A stretch of DNA of 64,000 bases, taken from NCBI RefSeq assembly GCF_014696675.1, contig NZ_JACJQN010000013.1, positions 124,001 to 188,000 of the forward strand, given 5' to 3'. A program made the position numbers and the translations under genes. This document shows positions 1 through 8,507 of this stretch, one piece after another. Below the pieces are notes generated by a model that did not search any database, was not told the origin of the DNA, and saw only the letters and a list, made by a program, of their open reading frames with translations. The stretch is from Phormidium tenue FACHB-1052 (GTDB lineage: Bacteria; Cyanobacteriota; Cyanobacteriia; Phormidesmidales; Phormidesmidaceae). How positions within the stretch are numbered: the stretch's first letter is position 1; the number at the start of each line of letters is the position of its first letter.

Positions 1-2601
1 GGGCTGTTTGCTACGGGTGCCCTGGGCGACTGGTCGTTTACCGGGGCCTACAACAACACTCGCGGCCTCAACGATCGCTGTGACGGCAACGGCCTTTACC
101 GCGATGTGCAGGCCTGTGATCAGACCTACCCCGTCTACGGCGACAGCTCCACCACCGACTTTCTCACCGAGTCGATTGACAGCCTCTACCTGCGCTTTCA
201 GCGCGATTCGCTCGCTCCCGATGCCGACCCCGACTACTTCATGTGGGGCGACTACGGCACTCAGGAGTTTGCCGGGACGTCCCAGCAGTTCACCGCCACC
301 GTGCGCGAGCTGCACGGCTTTAAAGGTAACTACACCTTTGGCAACGGCCTCCAGCTGACCGCCATGTATGGCGACAACGTGCGGCCCTTCCAGCGCGATA
401 CCATCGCCCCCGACGGCACCAGCGGCTACTACTTCCTGTCGCGGCGGCTAGTGCTGCGGGGCAGTGAGAACGTGTTTATCGAGGCCGAAGAATTTAACCG
501 CCCCGGCACAGTGCTAGAGCGCACTCCGCTCTATCGCGGCGTCGACTACGACATCGACTACGATCGCGGTACCCTGCTCTTTCGCCAGCCGGTGCGGGCC
601 GTCGACCTCAACCCCCTGGGCACCACCCTGGTGCGACGCATTGTGGTCACCTACCAGGTCGATGACGCCTCGGTGCGGGGCAGCCTCTACGCGGGACGTT
701 TGCAGTACCGCCCCGAGGGCGACAGCGGCGGTGTGGTGGGAGCCACCCTGCTGACCGAAAACCAGGGAGCCCAAGACTTTACCCTCTACGGCTTTGACTT
801 CCAGTGGCCCTTGGGTGACCTGGGCCAGGTGACGGGTGAATATGCCCGCTCCTCCTTTAATGCCGGGGCCACCAATAACCAGGGCAATGCCTATCGTGTT
901 GAGCTGAGCGCCACCCCCTTTGAGGGCATCACCGGCCAGGCCTACTACCGCTCTACCGATAGCGGGTTTAACAACACCGCTACCAGCAGCTTTAGCCCTG
1001 GCCAGACCCGCTGGGGGGCTCAGGTGCAGGCCCAAGTGGGGGCACAAACCCAACTGCGCGCCCTGGTCGATCAGGAGCGCAATGTGGGCAACGCCGTGGC
1101 CGTGCAAACCACCGCCCTTGGGCTGCTCCAGCCCGGCTTTAACCCGGTGCGGGGTGGGGTCGTCGACAACACCCTCACTGAAATTCGGGTTGGGGTTGTG
1201 CAGCAGATCGGCAGCGCCACCCTGGGAGTGGACTTTGTCAATCGCTCCCGCGAAGACCGCCTGACCAATTTCTCCACCGATGCCAACCAGTTGGTGTCGC
1301 GGCTCAACCTGCCGCTGACCGCCACCTTAAGCGCCCTGGCCCAGAGTGAGATCAACCTGAGTGCTGGTGACCCCCTCTATCCGACCCGCAATACTGTCGG
1401 TCTAGAGTGGGCTGTGCAGCCCGGCGTCAGCCTGCGGCTGGCCCAGCAGTTTTTGTCGGGGGTGCAGGGGCCGAGTTCGATCACCAGCCTCGACACCATT
1501 GTTGACTACCAGCTCGACGACAACACTACCCTGACCAACCGCTACTCGCTGTTGGGTGGCTACAACGGCATTACCGGTCAGGGGGCGGTCGGCCTCAACC
1601 ACCGACTGACGCTGGCCCCCGGCCTGCGGGCCACCTTTGGCTTCGAGCGCATCTTTGGGGATGCCTTTAACATCACCGGATTGGGCCAGCAATTCGCCCA
1701 GCCCTTTGCGGTGGGTCAGGGGGCCTCGGGCCTTGGCCTTCAAGCTTCTACCGTATACTCAGTCGGGCTGGAGTATACCGACAACCCCGACTGGCAGGCC
1801 AGTGGCCGCGTTGAGTATCGTGACTCGCCGGGTTCGAGCAACCTGGTGCTGGGGGCCGCCGCCGCCGGGCGCATTACCGATGCACTCACCGGATTGGCCC
1901 GCTTTGAGATGGGCAATTTTGCCAACCAGACGATCACCGATCAGCTAGGGGATTCCAGTACGCTGCGGCTGGGGTTAGCCTACCGCAACCCGGTGAGCGA
2001 CCAGTTCAACGGCCTGCTGAGCTACGAGTTTCGCAACAACCCCAGCAGCACCCCCAACAGCATCTTGCAGGGGGTCAGCTCAGAGGCCCAAGACCACACC
2101 CTGTCGCTGGAGGGCATCTACGCCCCCAACTACCGGTGGGAGTTTTACGGCAAGTACGGCCTGCGCTACAGCACCGCCAACTTAGCCCAGGACATTGGCT
2201 TCTCGAACAGCATTCACCTGGCCCAGGCACGGGCTACCTACCGCTTTGCCTACCGCTGGGATGTGGGAGCCGAGGTGCGCTGGCTAGGGCAGCCGGTGGT
2301 CGGCTACAACGAAACCGGCTTTGCCCTGGAGGCGGGCTATTACCTGACCCCCGACGTGCGGCTGGGGCTGGGCTACAGCTTTGGCGGGGCCAGCGATGGT
2401 TCCTTTGTGGGCGGTGGTGGCTATCGGTCGGCCAGTGGCCCTTACTTTGGCATTACCGCCAAGGTGAATCAGTTGTTTAACCGCTTTGGGGTGCAGCCGG
2501 TGTCGCCACCCCAGCAGCAAGAGTCTTACGTGGATGAGGCGGCCCTGATCGACAGGCCCGAGGCCGATGCAACGGGCACTGCCCCAGGAGGTGAGGAATG
2601 A
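1..2601 (+). CDS. Probable outer-membrane beta-barrel protein (5' end outside window)
   Basis: The reading frame is open from the first base, so the gene begins upstream and its N-terminus is missing; a GTG at 106 is only an internal codon. About 866 residues are visible. They are rich in Gly, Asn, Thr and aromatic residues, in alternating short strands typical of outer-membrane barrels (for example YRVELSATPF, GQAYYRSTDS, QARATYRFAYRWDVGAEVRW), and end in strand-like segments followed by an acidic tail. No TonB box, plug or catalytic motif is seen. The stop overlaps the next start (ATGA, 2598-2601), which suggests co-translation with the OmpA-type protein downstream. Export to the outer membrane is an inference from composition. 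The exact function is unknown; a surface or secretion-related porin-like protein is possible. Confidence 0.6.
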   Translation, partial: GLFATGALGDWSFTGAYNNTRGLNDRCDGNGLYRDVQACDQTYPVYGDSSTTDFLTESIDSLYLRFQRDSLAPDADPDYFMWGDYGTQEFAGTSQQFTATVRELHGFKGNYTFGNGLQLTAMYGDNVRPFQRDTIAPDGTSGYYFLSRRLVLRGSENVFIEAEEFNRPGTVLERTPLYRGVDYDIDYDRGTLLFRQPVRAVDLNPLGTTLVRRIVVTYQVDDASVRGSLYAGRLQYRPEGDSGGVVGATLLTENQGAQDFTLYGFDFQWPLGDLGQVTGEYARSSFNAGATNNQGNAYRVELSATPFEGITGQAYYRSTDSGFNNTATSSFSPGQTRWGAQVQAQVGAQTQLRALVDQERNVGNAVAVQTTALGLLQPGFNPVRGGVVDNTLTEIRVGVVQQIGSATLGVDFVNRSREDRLTNFSTDANQLVSRLNLPLTATLSALAQSEINLSAGDPLYPTRNTVGLEWAVQPGVSLRLAQQFLSGVQGPSSITSLDTIVDYQLDDNTTLTNRYSLLGGYNGITGQGAVGLNHRLTLAPGLRATFGFERIFGDAFNITGLGQQFAQPFAVGQGASGLGLQASTVYSVGLEYTDNPDWQASGRVEYRDSPGSSNLVLGAAAAGRITDALTGLARFEMGNFANQTITDQLGDSSTLRLGLAYRNPVSDQFNGLLSYEFRNNPSSTPNSILQGVSSEAQDHTLSLEGIYAPNYRWEFYGKYGLRYSTANLAQDIGFSNSIHLAQARATYRFAYRWDVGAEVRWLGQPVVGYNETGFALEAGYYLTPDVRLGLGYSFGGASDGSFVGGGGYRSASGPYFGITAKVNQLFNRFGVQPVSPPQQQESYVDEAALIDRPEADATGTAPGGEE

Positions 2602-4676
2602 ATCAGCGGTGGTGGATCGGATATGGTGCGCTCGCTCTGGGCCTCCCAGCGGTGGGCTTGGCGATCGCCCCGGCCTTAGGGCAGTCGGCTCTGGCGACCT
2701 ACAGCATGCGGGTAACTAGTGGTGATGATGGGCCGGTGCAGCCTGACCAAGGGCTGACGCTACGAGAGGCGATCGAGCTGGCCAACGGCACCCTTACCCC
2801 TGAACAACTGAGTGAGGCAGAGCAAGCCTTAGTGCAGCCTCTACCGACGGGGCAAGGCTCGCGGATTGGCTTTGACCTACCGGTGGGGCAGACCACGATC
2901 GCCCTAGTCGAGCTACTGCCTGAGATTGTCGCTCCAGAGCTGGTGATCGACGGTACCACCCAGGCCGGTTACGACGCCGAAGCCACCTATGATCCCAAGT
3001 TTCCAGCAGCGCCAGCGGTGAGCTTGACGGTGGCAGAGGGCAGCGAGGTGGCTCGCGGCCTGACCATTGCCGCCGATGGCGTGACGGTGCGGGGGCTAAG
3101 TTTGTATGGGTTTAGGACGAGCGATCGCGCTACCCAAACCACGCCACCCTCCGATATTTTTGTCAGCTCCCTGGCCCCCCCGGTCGACGCTAGCCCCCTC
3201 AGCCCCGCCCTAGAGCTGTTTCGTCTCGACCAGCCCGACATGGCCCCGCGCGGGGTCGTGATTGAGCAAAATTGGCTGGGGCTACCGCCCGACGGCGAGT
3301 TCCCCGCCGTGCCCTCGGCCTTTGGGGTGACGGTGTTTAACGCCGTGGAGACCACGATTCGCAACAACCGCATTCAAAACCACGACGGCAGCGCCATCAT
3401 CACCGGCTTTCGGGCCGATGGCTTACAGGTGAGCGAGAACGCCATCATCGGCAACGGCTTGGCTGGCATGCCCGACGCCATTCGCCTAGAGGGCACGATC
3501 GCCGCCAGCGCCATCACCGACAACCTGATCTGCGCCAACGATGGCAGCGGCATTTATTTGTTTAAGCCGGAGGGGGCCACCCAGATCTCGGGCAACGCCA
3601 TTCAGTACAACGGGCGACGGTTTGAGCGAGCAGCGGTGTACCTGATGGGCAGTGACCATCAGCTCAGCGACAACTTTATCGGCTACCAGCCGGGGCCAGG
3701 GGTGGCGGTGACGGCGTTCCCTGAGAGCCACCGCAACCAGATTCGCGGCAACCGCTACGCCGAGCTAGATGGCCTGGCCATCGACCTCAACACCCAGGGC
3801 AACACGGGGGTACAAGACTTTCAGAAGGGGGATGGACCGAACCCGCCGCGCAACTCACACCAGCGCCGCCGCGAGACCGGCAACGCCGCCATCAACGCCC
3901 CTCAGTTTGACGCCTACAGCTTTGCCAGCGGCCTAGAGGAAGTCACCCTCACCGGCACCGCCGACCCCGGCAGCGAGGTCGATCTCTACCGAGTGGCGGA
4001 AGATGGCTTTCCCTACAGCCCGCTCACGGAACCGTTGGGAACCGTAACCGCCAGCCCCGAGGGCACCTTTAGCGCCAGTCTAGCGCTGCCGCCAGGGACG
4101 CGGGTGAGCGCGATCGCCACCGATCCCGCCTGGGGCACCTCAGAACCCGCCGCTGTGGCTGGTGTCGCCGACGCCGATGGCACCCTACCCACTCTGCCCA
4201 CCACCCCGGCAGAACTGCCCAACTGCGATCCGCCATCGCCACCGCCCACGCCCGTCGAGCCGCCGCCGCCCTTGGAACCCCTGCGGCTAGAGATTCCGCG
4301 TAACGTTCACTTTGCCCTCGATCGCTCCAACATCAGCCCCGAGAGTGCCGGGGTGCTCGACCAAATTGCCGCCGCCCTGCTCGAATATCCCTTCCTCACG
4401 GTGGAACTGCACGGCCACACTGACCCCCGCGCCAGCAACGCCTACAACCTGGCCCTGAGTGAGCGCCGTTCCCTGGCAGCCCGCGATTACCTGATTCGCA
4501 AGGGGGTGCCCCTGGAGCGCATGCGAATTGTGCCCCTAGGTGAAACCCAGCGCCGCAGCGAGGGTAGCGGTCGGGTAGACTATGCCCGCGATCGCCGCGT
4601 CGAGTTTATCTTTACCGACGTGCGCGGCCTCGATATTATCTTCCTCAACCAAGAGGCCGACCTCCAGCTTGAATAG
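2598..4676 (+). CDS. Exported beta-helix protein with C-terminal OmpA-type peptidoglycan-binding domain
   Basis: This is a 692-residue protein. The N-terminal hydrophobic stretch (LALGLPAVGLAIAPALGQSA) is a signal peptide. A CSLREA-like motif (LTLREAIELAN) follows near residue 50. Residues about 110-400 carry short repeated N-x-I/L turns (IRNNRIQNH, VSENAIIGNGL, ISGNAIQYNG) typical of a right-handed parallel beta-helix. A proline-rich linker (about 535-560) leads to an OmpA-like domain (about 565-680) with VELHGHTDPRAS, SERRSLAARDYL and RDRRVEFIF. OmpA domains bind peptidoglycan, so the protein is probably periplasmic or outer-membrane-associated and tethered to the cell wall. It starts inside the stop codon of the barrel gene, suggesting the two act together. 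The role of the helix part is unknown. Confidence 0.75.
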   Translation: MNQRWWIGYGALALGLPAVGLAIAPALGQSALATYSMRVTSGDDGPVQPDQGLTLREAIELANGTLTPEQLSEAEQALVQPLPTGQGSRIGFDLPVGQTTIALVELLPEIVAPELVIDGTTQAGYDAEATYDPKFPAAPAVSLTVAEGSEVARGLTIAADGVTVRGLSLYGFRTSDRATQTTPPSDIFVSSLAPPVDASPLSPALELFRLDQPDMAPRGVVIEQNWLGLPPDGEFPAVPSAFGVTVFNAVETTIRNNRIQNHDGSAIITGFRADGLQVSENAIIGNGLAGMPDAIRLEGTIAASAITDNLICANDGSGIYLFKPEGATQISGNAIQYNGRRFERAAVYLMGSDHQLSDNFIGYQPGPGVAVTAFPESHRNQIRGNRYAELDGLAIDLNTQGNTGVQDFQKGDGPNPPRNSHQRRRETGNAAINAPQFDAYSFASGLEEVTLTGTADPGSEVDLYRVAEDGFPYSPLTEPLGTVTASPEGTFSASLALPPGTRVSAIATDPAWGTSEPAAVAGVADADGTLPTLPTTPAELPNCDPPSPPPTPVEPPPPLEPLRLEIPRNVHFALDRSNISPESAGVLDQIAAALLEYPFLTVELHGHTDPRASNAYNLALSERRSLAARDYLIRKGVPLERMRIVPLGETQRRSEGSGRVDYARDRRVEFIFTDVRGLDIIFLNQEADLQLE

Positions 4677-4725
4677 CCCCCAGGTTTATAGTCACCCGTC
4701 AAATTTTGTTGAGTCTAGTTGATCA

Positions 4726-6411
4726 ATGTCTGCTATGTGTCAGTCTTCTATGTTCCCCACTGAGGATAACAACGCTGTGAAGTGCCGACCTTCTTCTAGC
4801 TCCAACTGGCTTGGCCTGGTGGGCAGCCTGGTGGTAATAGCGACTGGACTGTTGGGGGGAGCACATCCTGCCTTGGCTCAGCTTGTTGCCCCCGTTGGTA
4901 TTGACAGTCTAATTACAACTCCTCAACTTCCCGCCAACAGCAACAGCTATACCGGGGCACCCTATGCTTCTCCCTGTGACGCTACCGTAACTGATGGATT
5001 TCCAGGCTGCGGTGCCGGCACCATCAATATTTCCTTTGGGACTGGCTCCGACCGGATTTTAACAGCAGTCGAGATTGCCGGTACGCGCTTTGAGCCTGCC
5101 GACGATTTCAGCGTACCTCCGGTCGTTCCCGATCAAGTTGTTTTTCGGCGTGCTGGGCCGCCACTCGGCAATGGTGGAGCCGAAAGGCAGCTGCTCTTTT
5201 ACGAGCGGGTGCCCAACGCTCCACCTACCGTTCCTCCCAACATCCCGCTCAACCTGGGCCCCTCTGAGGTCGTTGAATCCCCAGGCATTGAGACCATTGC
5301 CACTGCGATGCTCAACCCAGCGATTAATCGCGGTATTGACAACGTGTTTAACAACACACAGGATGGGCCGGGTGATCAAGATACCCGCAATAATATCGAG
5401 CGCATTGACTACATCATTGGTAGTGGTGCGGCGATCAATACAGCTTCGGTTTCTCCGTCGGATGTGGGTTTTCTAGTCTTAGAACGGGGTGGAAACGATG
5501 CGTTTAGCATTGCTGCCATCACGCAACTAGATGGAGCAGGGAATCCCATAGCCTACGGCCCGCTTGTGCAAGTGCCGGGAGGCACCTGGGGAGGAGACGG
5601 GGTAAATGCCACCTTTTCCACCGCCGTACTGCGCCGAGATGAGCCAGCTCCCGTTGCCCCAGCTTTGAGGCCAACCCACATCGTTGGCTCCCAGAGCATC
5701 AGGGGAATTTTCTTTCCCATTAATTCTCTGCTGCTAAACCCAACAGGCACAGTCACTACTTTTGGGTTTTCGTTGTTTGCCGCTGATATTACCCCTGCCA
5801 TTGAGGGCACCAATGGCCTGGTAAATTTTGCGGGCTTTCCACTGGACACCGACGGGACTTCTGAAGGAGGACTAGATCTTGTCGCTGGTGGCTTTGGCCT
5901 GATTCGACGAGTGGGTGGGTTTTCGCTAGTGAAGCGGATCAGCAATTTGGATGGCCCCTCTCCGTTGCCTGACTTTAGCCAGGTGATAGGGACAGAAAGC
6001 GGTATTAACCTGCTGCGCAATAACAGCCTGGGCCAAGGGCTAATCACCATTTCTGACCCGCCGGTAGTGAAGGACAATGGCATTGAGTACAGCATTTATC
6101 TGGCCAACAGCAGCAACACCGAGGTTACTAACCTGCTGGTATGCGATCAAATTCCGGCGGGGACGACGTTTGACCCCAATGCCTACGGGACTGGGTTGGG
6201 CATTCGAGCGATCGCATCCTCCAGCCCGGCTGGCCCCGAGGTTGACTACACCAATGCCGCTGGCGACGACCCCGGCACCTTCTTTGCACCAGGGACAGTG
6301 CTACCTGATATATGTGGTCCTGACCAAAACAATGGGGCAGTGGTGGTCGATGTTGGAACCATCAACGCCAATCAGGTTGGTCTGGTGCGCTTTCGGACGA
6401 AGGTCAACTAG
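4726..6411 (+). CDS. Exported protein with DUF11-like C-terminal repeat
   Basis: 561 residues. A long N-region is followed by a hydrophobic segment (LVGSLVVIATGLLGGAHPALAQ) ending in an Ala-x-Ala signal-peptidase site, so secretion is likely. The C-terminal 120 residues contain YSIYLANSSNTEVTNLLVCD and QIPAGTTF, the hallmark of DUF11 (Ig-like 'conserved repeat') domains found in bacterial surface proteins. The central part is low in charge and rich in Asn, Gly and Pro, with no enzymatic motif. It lies 49 nt after the beta-helix/OmpA gene on the same strand and probably belongs to the same surface cluster. The ATG at 4726 is used; the Met five codons later or the one at codon 10 are alternatives. 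Function is unknown. Confidence 0.65.
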   Translation: MSAMCQSSMFPTEDNNAVKCRPSSSSNWLGLVGSLVVIATGLLGGAHPALAQLVAPVGIDSLITTPQLPANSNSYTGAPYASPCDATVTDGFPGCGAGTINISFGTGSDRILTAVEIAGTRFEPADDFSVPPVVPDQVVFRRAGPPLGNGGAERQLLFYERVPNAPPTVPPNIPLNLGPSEVVESPGIETIATAMLNPAINRGIDNVFNNTQDGPGDQDTRNNIERIDYIIGSGAAINTASVSPSDVGFLVLERGGNDAFSIAAITQLDGAGNPIAYGPLVQVPGGTWGGDGVNATFSTAVLRRDEPAPVAPALRPTHIVGSQSIRGIFFPINSLLLNPTGTVTTFGFSLFAADITPAIEGTNGLVNFAGFPLDTDGTSEGGLDLVAGGFGLIRRVGGFSLVKRISNLDGPSPLPDFSQVIGTESGINLLRNNSLGQGLITISDPPVVKDNGIEYSIYLANSSNTEVTNLLVCDQIPAGTTFDPNAYGTGLGIRAIASSSPAGPEVDYTNAAGDDPGTFFAPGTVLPDICGPDQNNGAVVVDVGTINANQVGLVRFRTKVN

Positions 6412-6426
6412 CTGACGACTGGTACC

Positions 6427-6942
6427 CTATGCAGAACGGCTGGCCAATAGGGTCAGCCGTTTTAGTATGAGGGCCAGGTCGTGGGCAAAAATAGGGCGCG
6501 TTGCTGCTGTCAGGGGTGGAATGTGGACAAAGAGAGCCTGGGTAGGCCAGCGGTGCTGGGCGATCGCCCCCAGCAGCTGGTAATAAAGATGATTACAGAC
6601 GTAGGTGCCCGCGTCGTCGCTAACACCGCTGAGCTGGGTATTGGTTAGCAACCCCGCCAACGGCAGAGAAGTTTCTAGCGCTATATCTTTTTCTTTGCCG
6701 TAGCGTTCTAAATGTAGATGGCTGCGCCCCTCGGCCATGCCGCAGCACACCACCACCGGAGATTGCAGTTCAACTAGCTTGGCCATAACGCGAATAGGGG
6801 CCAGCTCAAAGCTGACGGGAATGTGGCGTAGAACAGTGGTGCCGGGGGGAAGCTGCTGCTGCTGTTGCAGGTGGGCAATCAGATCGTCGGCGGCGTTGGA
6901 GGGCTGGTGAGCGCGCCAGGGGGCGAAGGTGGTGAGGAGCAT
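6427..6942 (-). CDS. Pyroglutamyl peptidase-like protein (peptidase C15 family)
   Basis: 171 residues. The start LLTTFAPWRAHQPSNAA matches the N-terminus of pyrrolidone-carboxylate peptidases (gFePF...NPS). The three expected active-site regions are visible in order: Glu in CGMAEGR, Cys in DAGTYVCNHLYY, and His in FVHIP. The family removes N-terminal pyroglutamate from peptides in the cytoplasm. The protein is shorter than classical members (about 215 residues), as is common for divergent cyanobacterial versions, so substrate specificity is less certain than the fold. It is convergent with the upstream exported-protein gene, ending 15 nt away. A long imperfect hairpin repeat lies directly upstream (6943-7100). 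Confidence 0.75.
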   Translation of the reverse strand: MLLTTFAPWRAHQPSNAADDLIAHLQQQQQLPPGTTVLRHIPVSFELAPIRVMAKLVELQSPVVVCCGMAEGRSHLHLERYGKEKDIALETSLPLAGLLTNTQLSGVSDDAGTYVCNHLYYQLLGAIAQHRWPTQALFVHIPPLTAATRPIFAHDLALILKRLTLLASRSA

Positions 6943-7100
6943 AGCGGGGTGAGGGGTAAGGGGATGGGCGAGTGATAGAGTAACGAGCTAGTTTTGAATT
7001 TTAAGGGTTGAATTTTGAATGCGTTTTGTCCGCTAAAAATTCAACCCTCAAAACTTTCCCCACCCCCTTACCCATCCACTCTCTACCCATCCCCAGGTAG
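6943..7100. repeat. Long imperfect inverted repeat built from heptamer-like repeats
   Basis: The left arm contains a [20 protein letters not shown] stretch and then TTTTGAATTTTAAGGGTTG. The right arm contains the complement (AAAAATTCAACCCTC, then CCCCACCCCCTTACCCATCC). The arms meet around 7020-7035, so the whole segment could fold as one long hairpin. The same building blocks recur elsewhere in the window. It separates the divergent pcp-like and hisH genes. Confidence 0.7.
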
Positions 7101-7144
7101 GATAGAGTCTGAGCAAATCCGGGCGTTAGGGAGCAGGAGAGTGT

Positions 7145-7789
7145 ATGGCTAACATTGCCGTAATCGACTATGACATGGGCAATTTACACTCGGCCTGCAA
7201 AGGGCTGGCGCTGGCCGGAGCCACGCCGACCATTACCGACGTGGTGGCCGATCTGGAGGCGGCTGATGCCCTGGTGCTACCCGGCGATGGAGCCTTTGAC
7301 CCGGCGATGCGGCACCTGCGCGAGAAAGGGCTGATCGAGCCGATTAAGCGAGAAATTGCGACGGGCAAACCCTTTTTAGGCATCTGCCTTGGTCTCCAGC
7401 TATTGTTTGACGGCAGCGACGAAGGGATAGAGCCAGGGCTGGGGCTAATTTCAGGCCGGATTCGCAAATTTAAAAAAGAGCCGACGATCGCAATTCCGCA
7501 CATGGGCTGGAACCAGCTAACCCTGACCCAGCCAGCACATCCGCTGTGGCAGGGAGTTAAAGATGGCGACTGGGTCTATTTTGTGCACTCCTACTATGCT
7601 GAGCCGAGCGACCCAGCGGTGAATGCGGCGACCACCACCCATGGGACTCAGACCGTGACGGCGGCGATCGCCCAAGACAACATCATGGCCATGCAGTACC
7701 ACCCCGAAAAATCGGCCCCCGCTGGCCTCACCATGCTGGCCAACTTTGTTGCCCTGGTAAAGGCTCAAACTCCTATGGCTGTGGCCTAG
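7145..7789 (+). CDS. hisH: Imidazole glycerol phosphate synthase, glutaminase subunit HisH
   Basis: 214 residues. A class-I glutamine amidotransferase that, with HisF, makes imidazole glycerol phosphate and AICAR in histidine biosynthesis. The start IAVIDYDMGNLHS is the HisH signature. The nucleophile is Cys81 in GICLGLQLLF, and the His186/Glu188 pair lies in QYHPEKS. LPGDGAFDPAM forms the oxyanion region. Length is normal for the family. A GGAG-type ribosome site (GGGAGCAGGAGAG) precedes the ATG. rsmD starts 3 nt after the stop, so the two are probably co-transcribed. No other his gene is nearby, as is usual for dispersed cyanobacterial his genes. Confidence 0.95.
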   Translation: MANIAVIDYDMGNLHSACKGLALAGATPTITDVVADLEAADALVLPGDGAFDPAMRHLREKGLIEPIKREIATGKPFLGICLGLQLLFDGSDEGIEPGLGLISGRIRKFKKEPTIAIPHMGWNQLTLTQPAHPLWQGVKDGDWVYFVHSYYAEPSDPAVNAATTTHGTQTVTAAIAQDNIMAMQYHPEKSAPAGLTMLANFVALVKAQTPMAVA

Positions 7790-7792
7790 CCC

Positions 7793-8362
7793 ATGCTACG
7801 CATCTACGGCAACCGCGCCCTCAGAACCCTGCCCGGTCTGGACACCCGCCCCACCTCGGCGCGGGTACGCGAGGCGCTATTTAACATTTGGCAAAGTCGC
7901 GTGGCCGACAGTCGCTGGCTCGACCTGTGTACCGGCAGCGGCGCGATCGGAGCCGAGGCTCTATGTCGCGGTGCTGCCGAGGTGGTGGGCATTGAGAAAT
8001 CACCGGAGGCCTATGCCATTACCCGCGAAAACTGGCAAAAGGTGGCCCAGAGTGACCAAACGTTTAGCCTATTTCGCGGCGATGTGGTGAAGCAGCTCTC
8101 GCGGCTGCACAGGCAGCCCTTCGACTGCATCTACTTCGACCCGCCCTACGACAGCGAGCTGTACCTGCCTGTTCTCGAACGGGTGGTGAGCCTAAGATTG
8201 CTTCAGCCTACGGGTGAGATTGCCGTGGAGTATCGCCCCGACGCTTGGGCTGCGATCGCCGTCCCTGGGCTAGAGCTAGTGCGCCAAAAGCAATACGGCA
8301 TTACCCATTTAGCGTTCTACACACCAGAGTCGCCCGTGCCCTCAGCCCTAGTCCCATCGTGA
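7793..8362 (+). CDS. rsmD: 16S rRNA (guanine966-N2)-methyltransferase RsmD
   Basis: 189 residues. SAM-dependent methyltransferase that modifies G966 of 16S rRNA in the 30S subunit. Visible motifs are the N-terminal RPTSARVREALFNIW, the SAM-binding LDLCTGSGAIGAEAL and the catalytic FDPPY (CIYFDPPYDSELY), spaced as in RsmD. It is separated by 3 nt from hisH. The C-terminus is slightly extended. Recognition is strong because the RPT...R.ALFN block is specific to this family. Confidence 0.92.
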   Translation: MLRIYGNRALRTLPGLDTRPTSARVREALFNIWQSRVADSRWLDLCTGSGAIGAEALCRGAAEVVGIEKSPEAYAITRENWQKVAQSDQTFSLFRGDVVKQLSRLHRQPFDCIYFDPPYDSELYLPVLERVVSLRLLQPTGEIAVEYRPDAWAAIAVPGLELVRQKQYGITHLAFYTPESPVPSALVPS

Positions 8363-8413
8363 TTGGGTGCGGTGGCGAGGTGCTTGGGTAGAGCAATGTT
8401 GCCTTGTGACAAG

Positions 8414-8438
8414 GCGTAAAGCCTGGTAGGCTTTATGC
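8414..8438. terminator. Hairpin between rsmD and the MFS gene
   Basis: The arms GCGTAAAGCC and GGCTTTATGC (one G-U pair) enclose a 5-nt loop (TGGTA), 52 nt after the rsmD stop. No T-tract follows, so intrinsic termination is uncertain. It could instead act as an mRNA-stabilising or leader hairpin for the MFS gene. Confidence 0.4.
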
Positions 8439-8507
8439 GGCACCCTAGGTCAGGAAACCCTGACTTTTGAGCTACCGTCGCCATCGTTCTCCACCCCTGC
8501 TAGCTTC

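Noticed and set aside
514..1107. 197-codon minus-strand frame opposite the barrel gene
   Set aside because: Composition (Gly/Val/His/Gln-rich) is typical of antisense shadows, and the plus-strand frame is open over the whole region.
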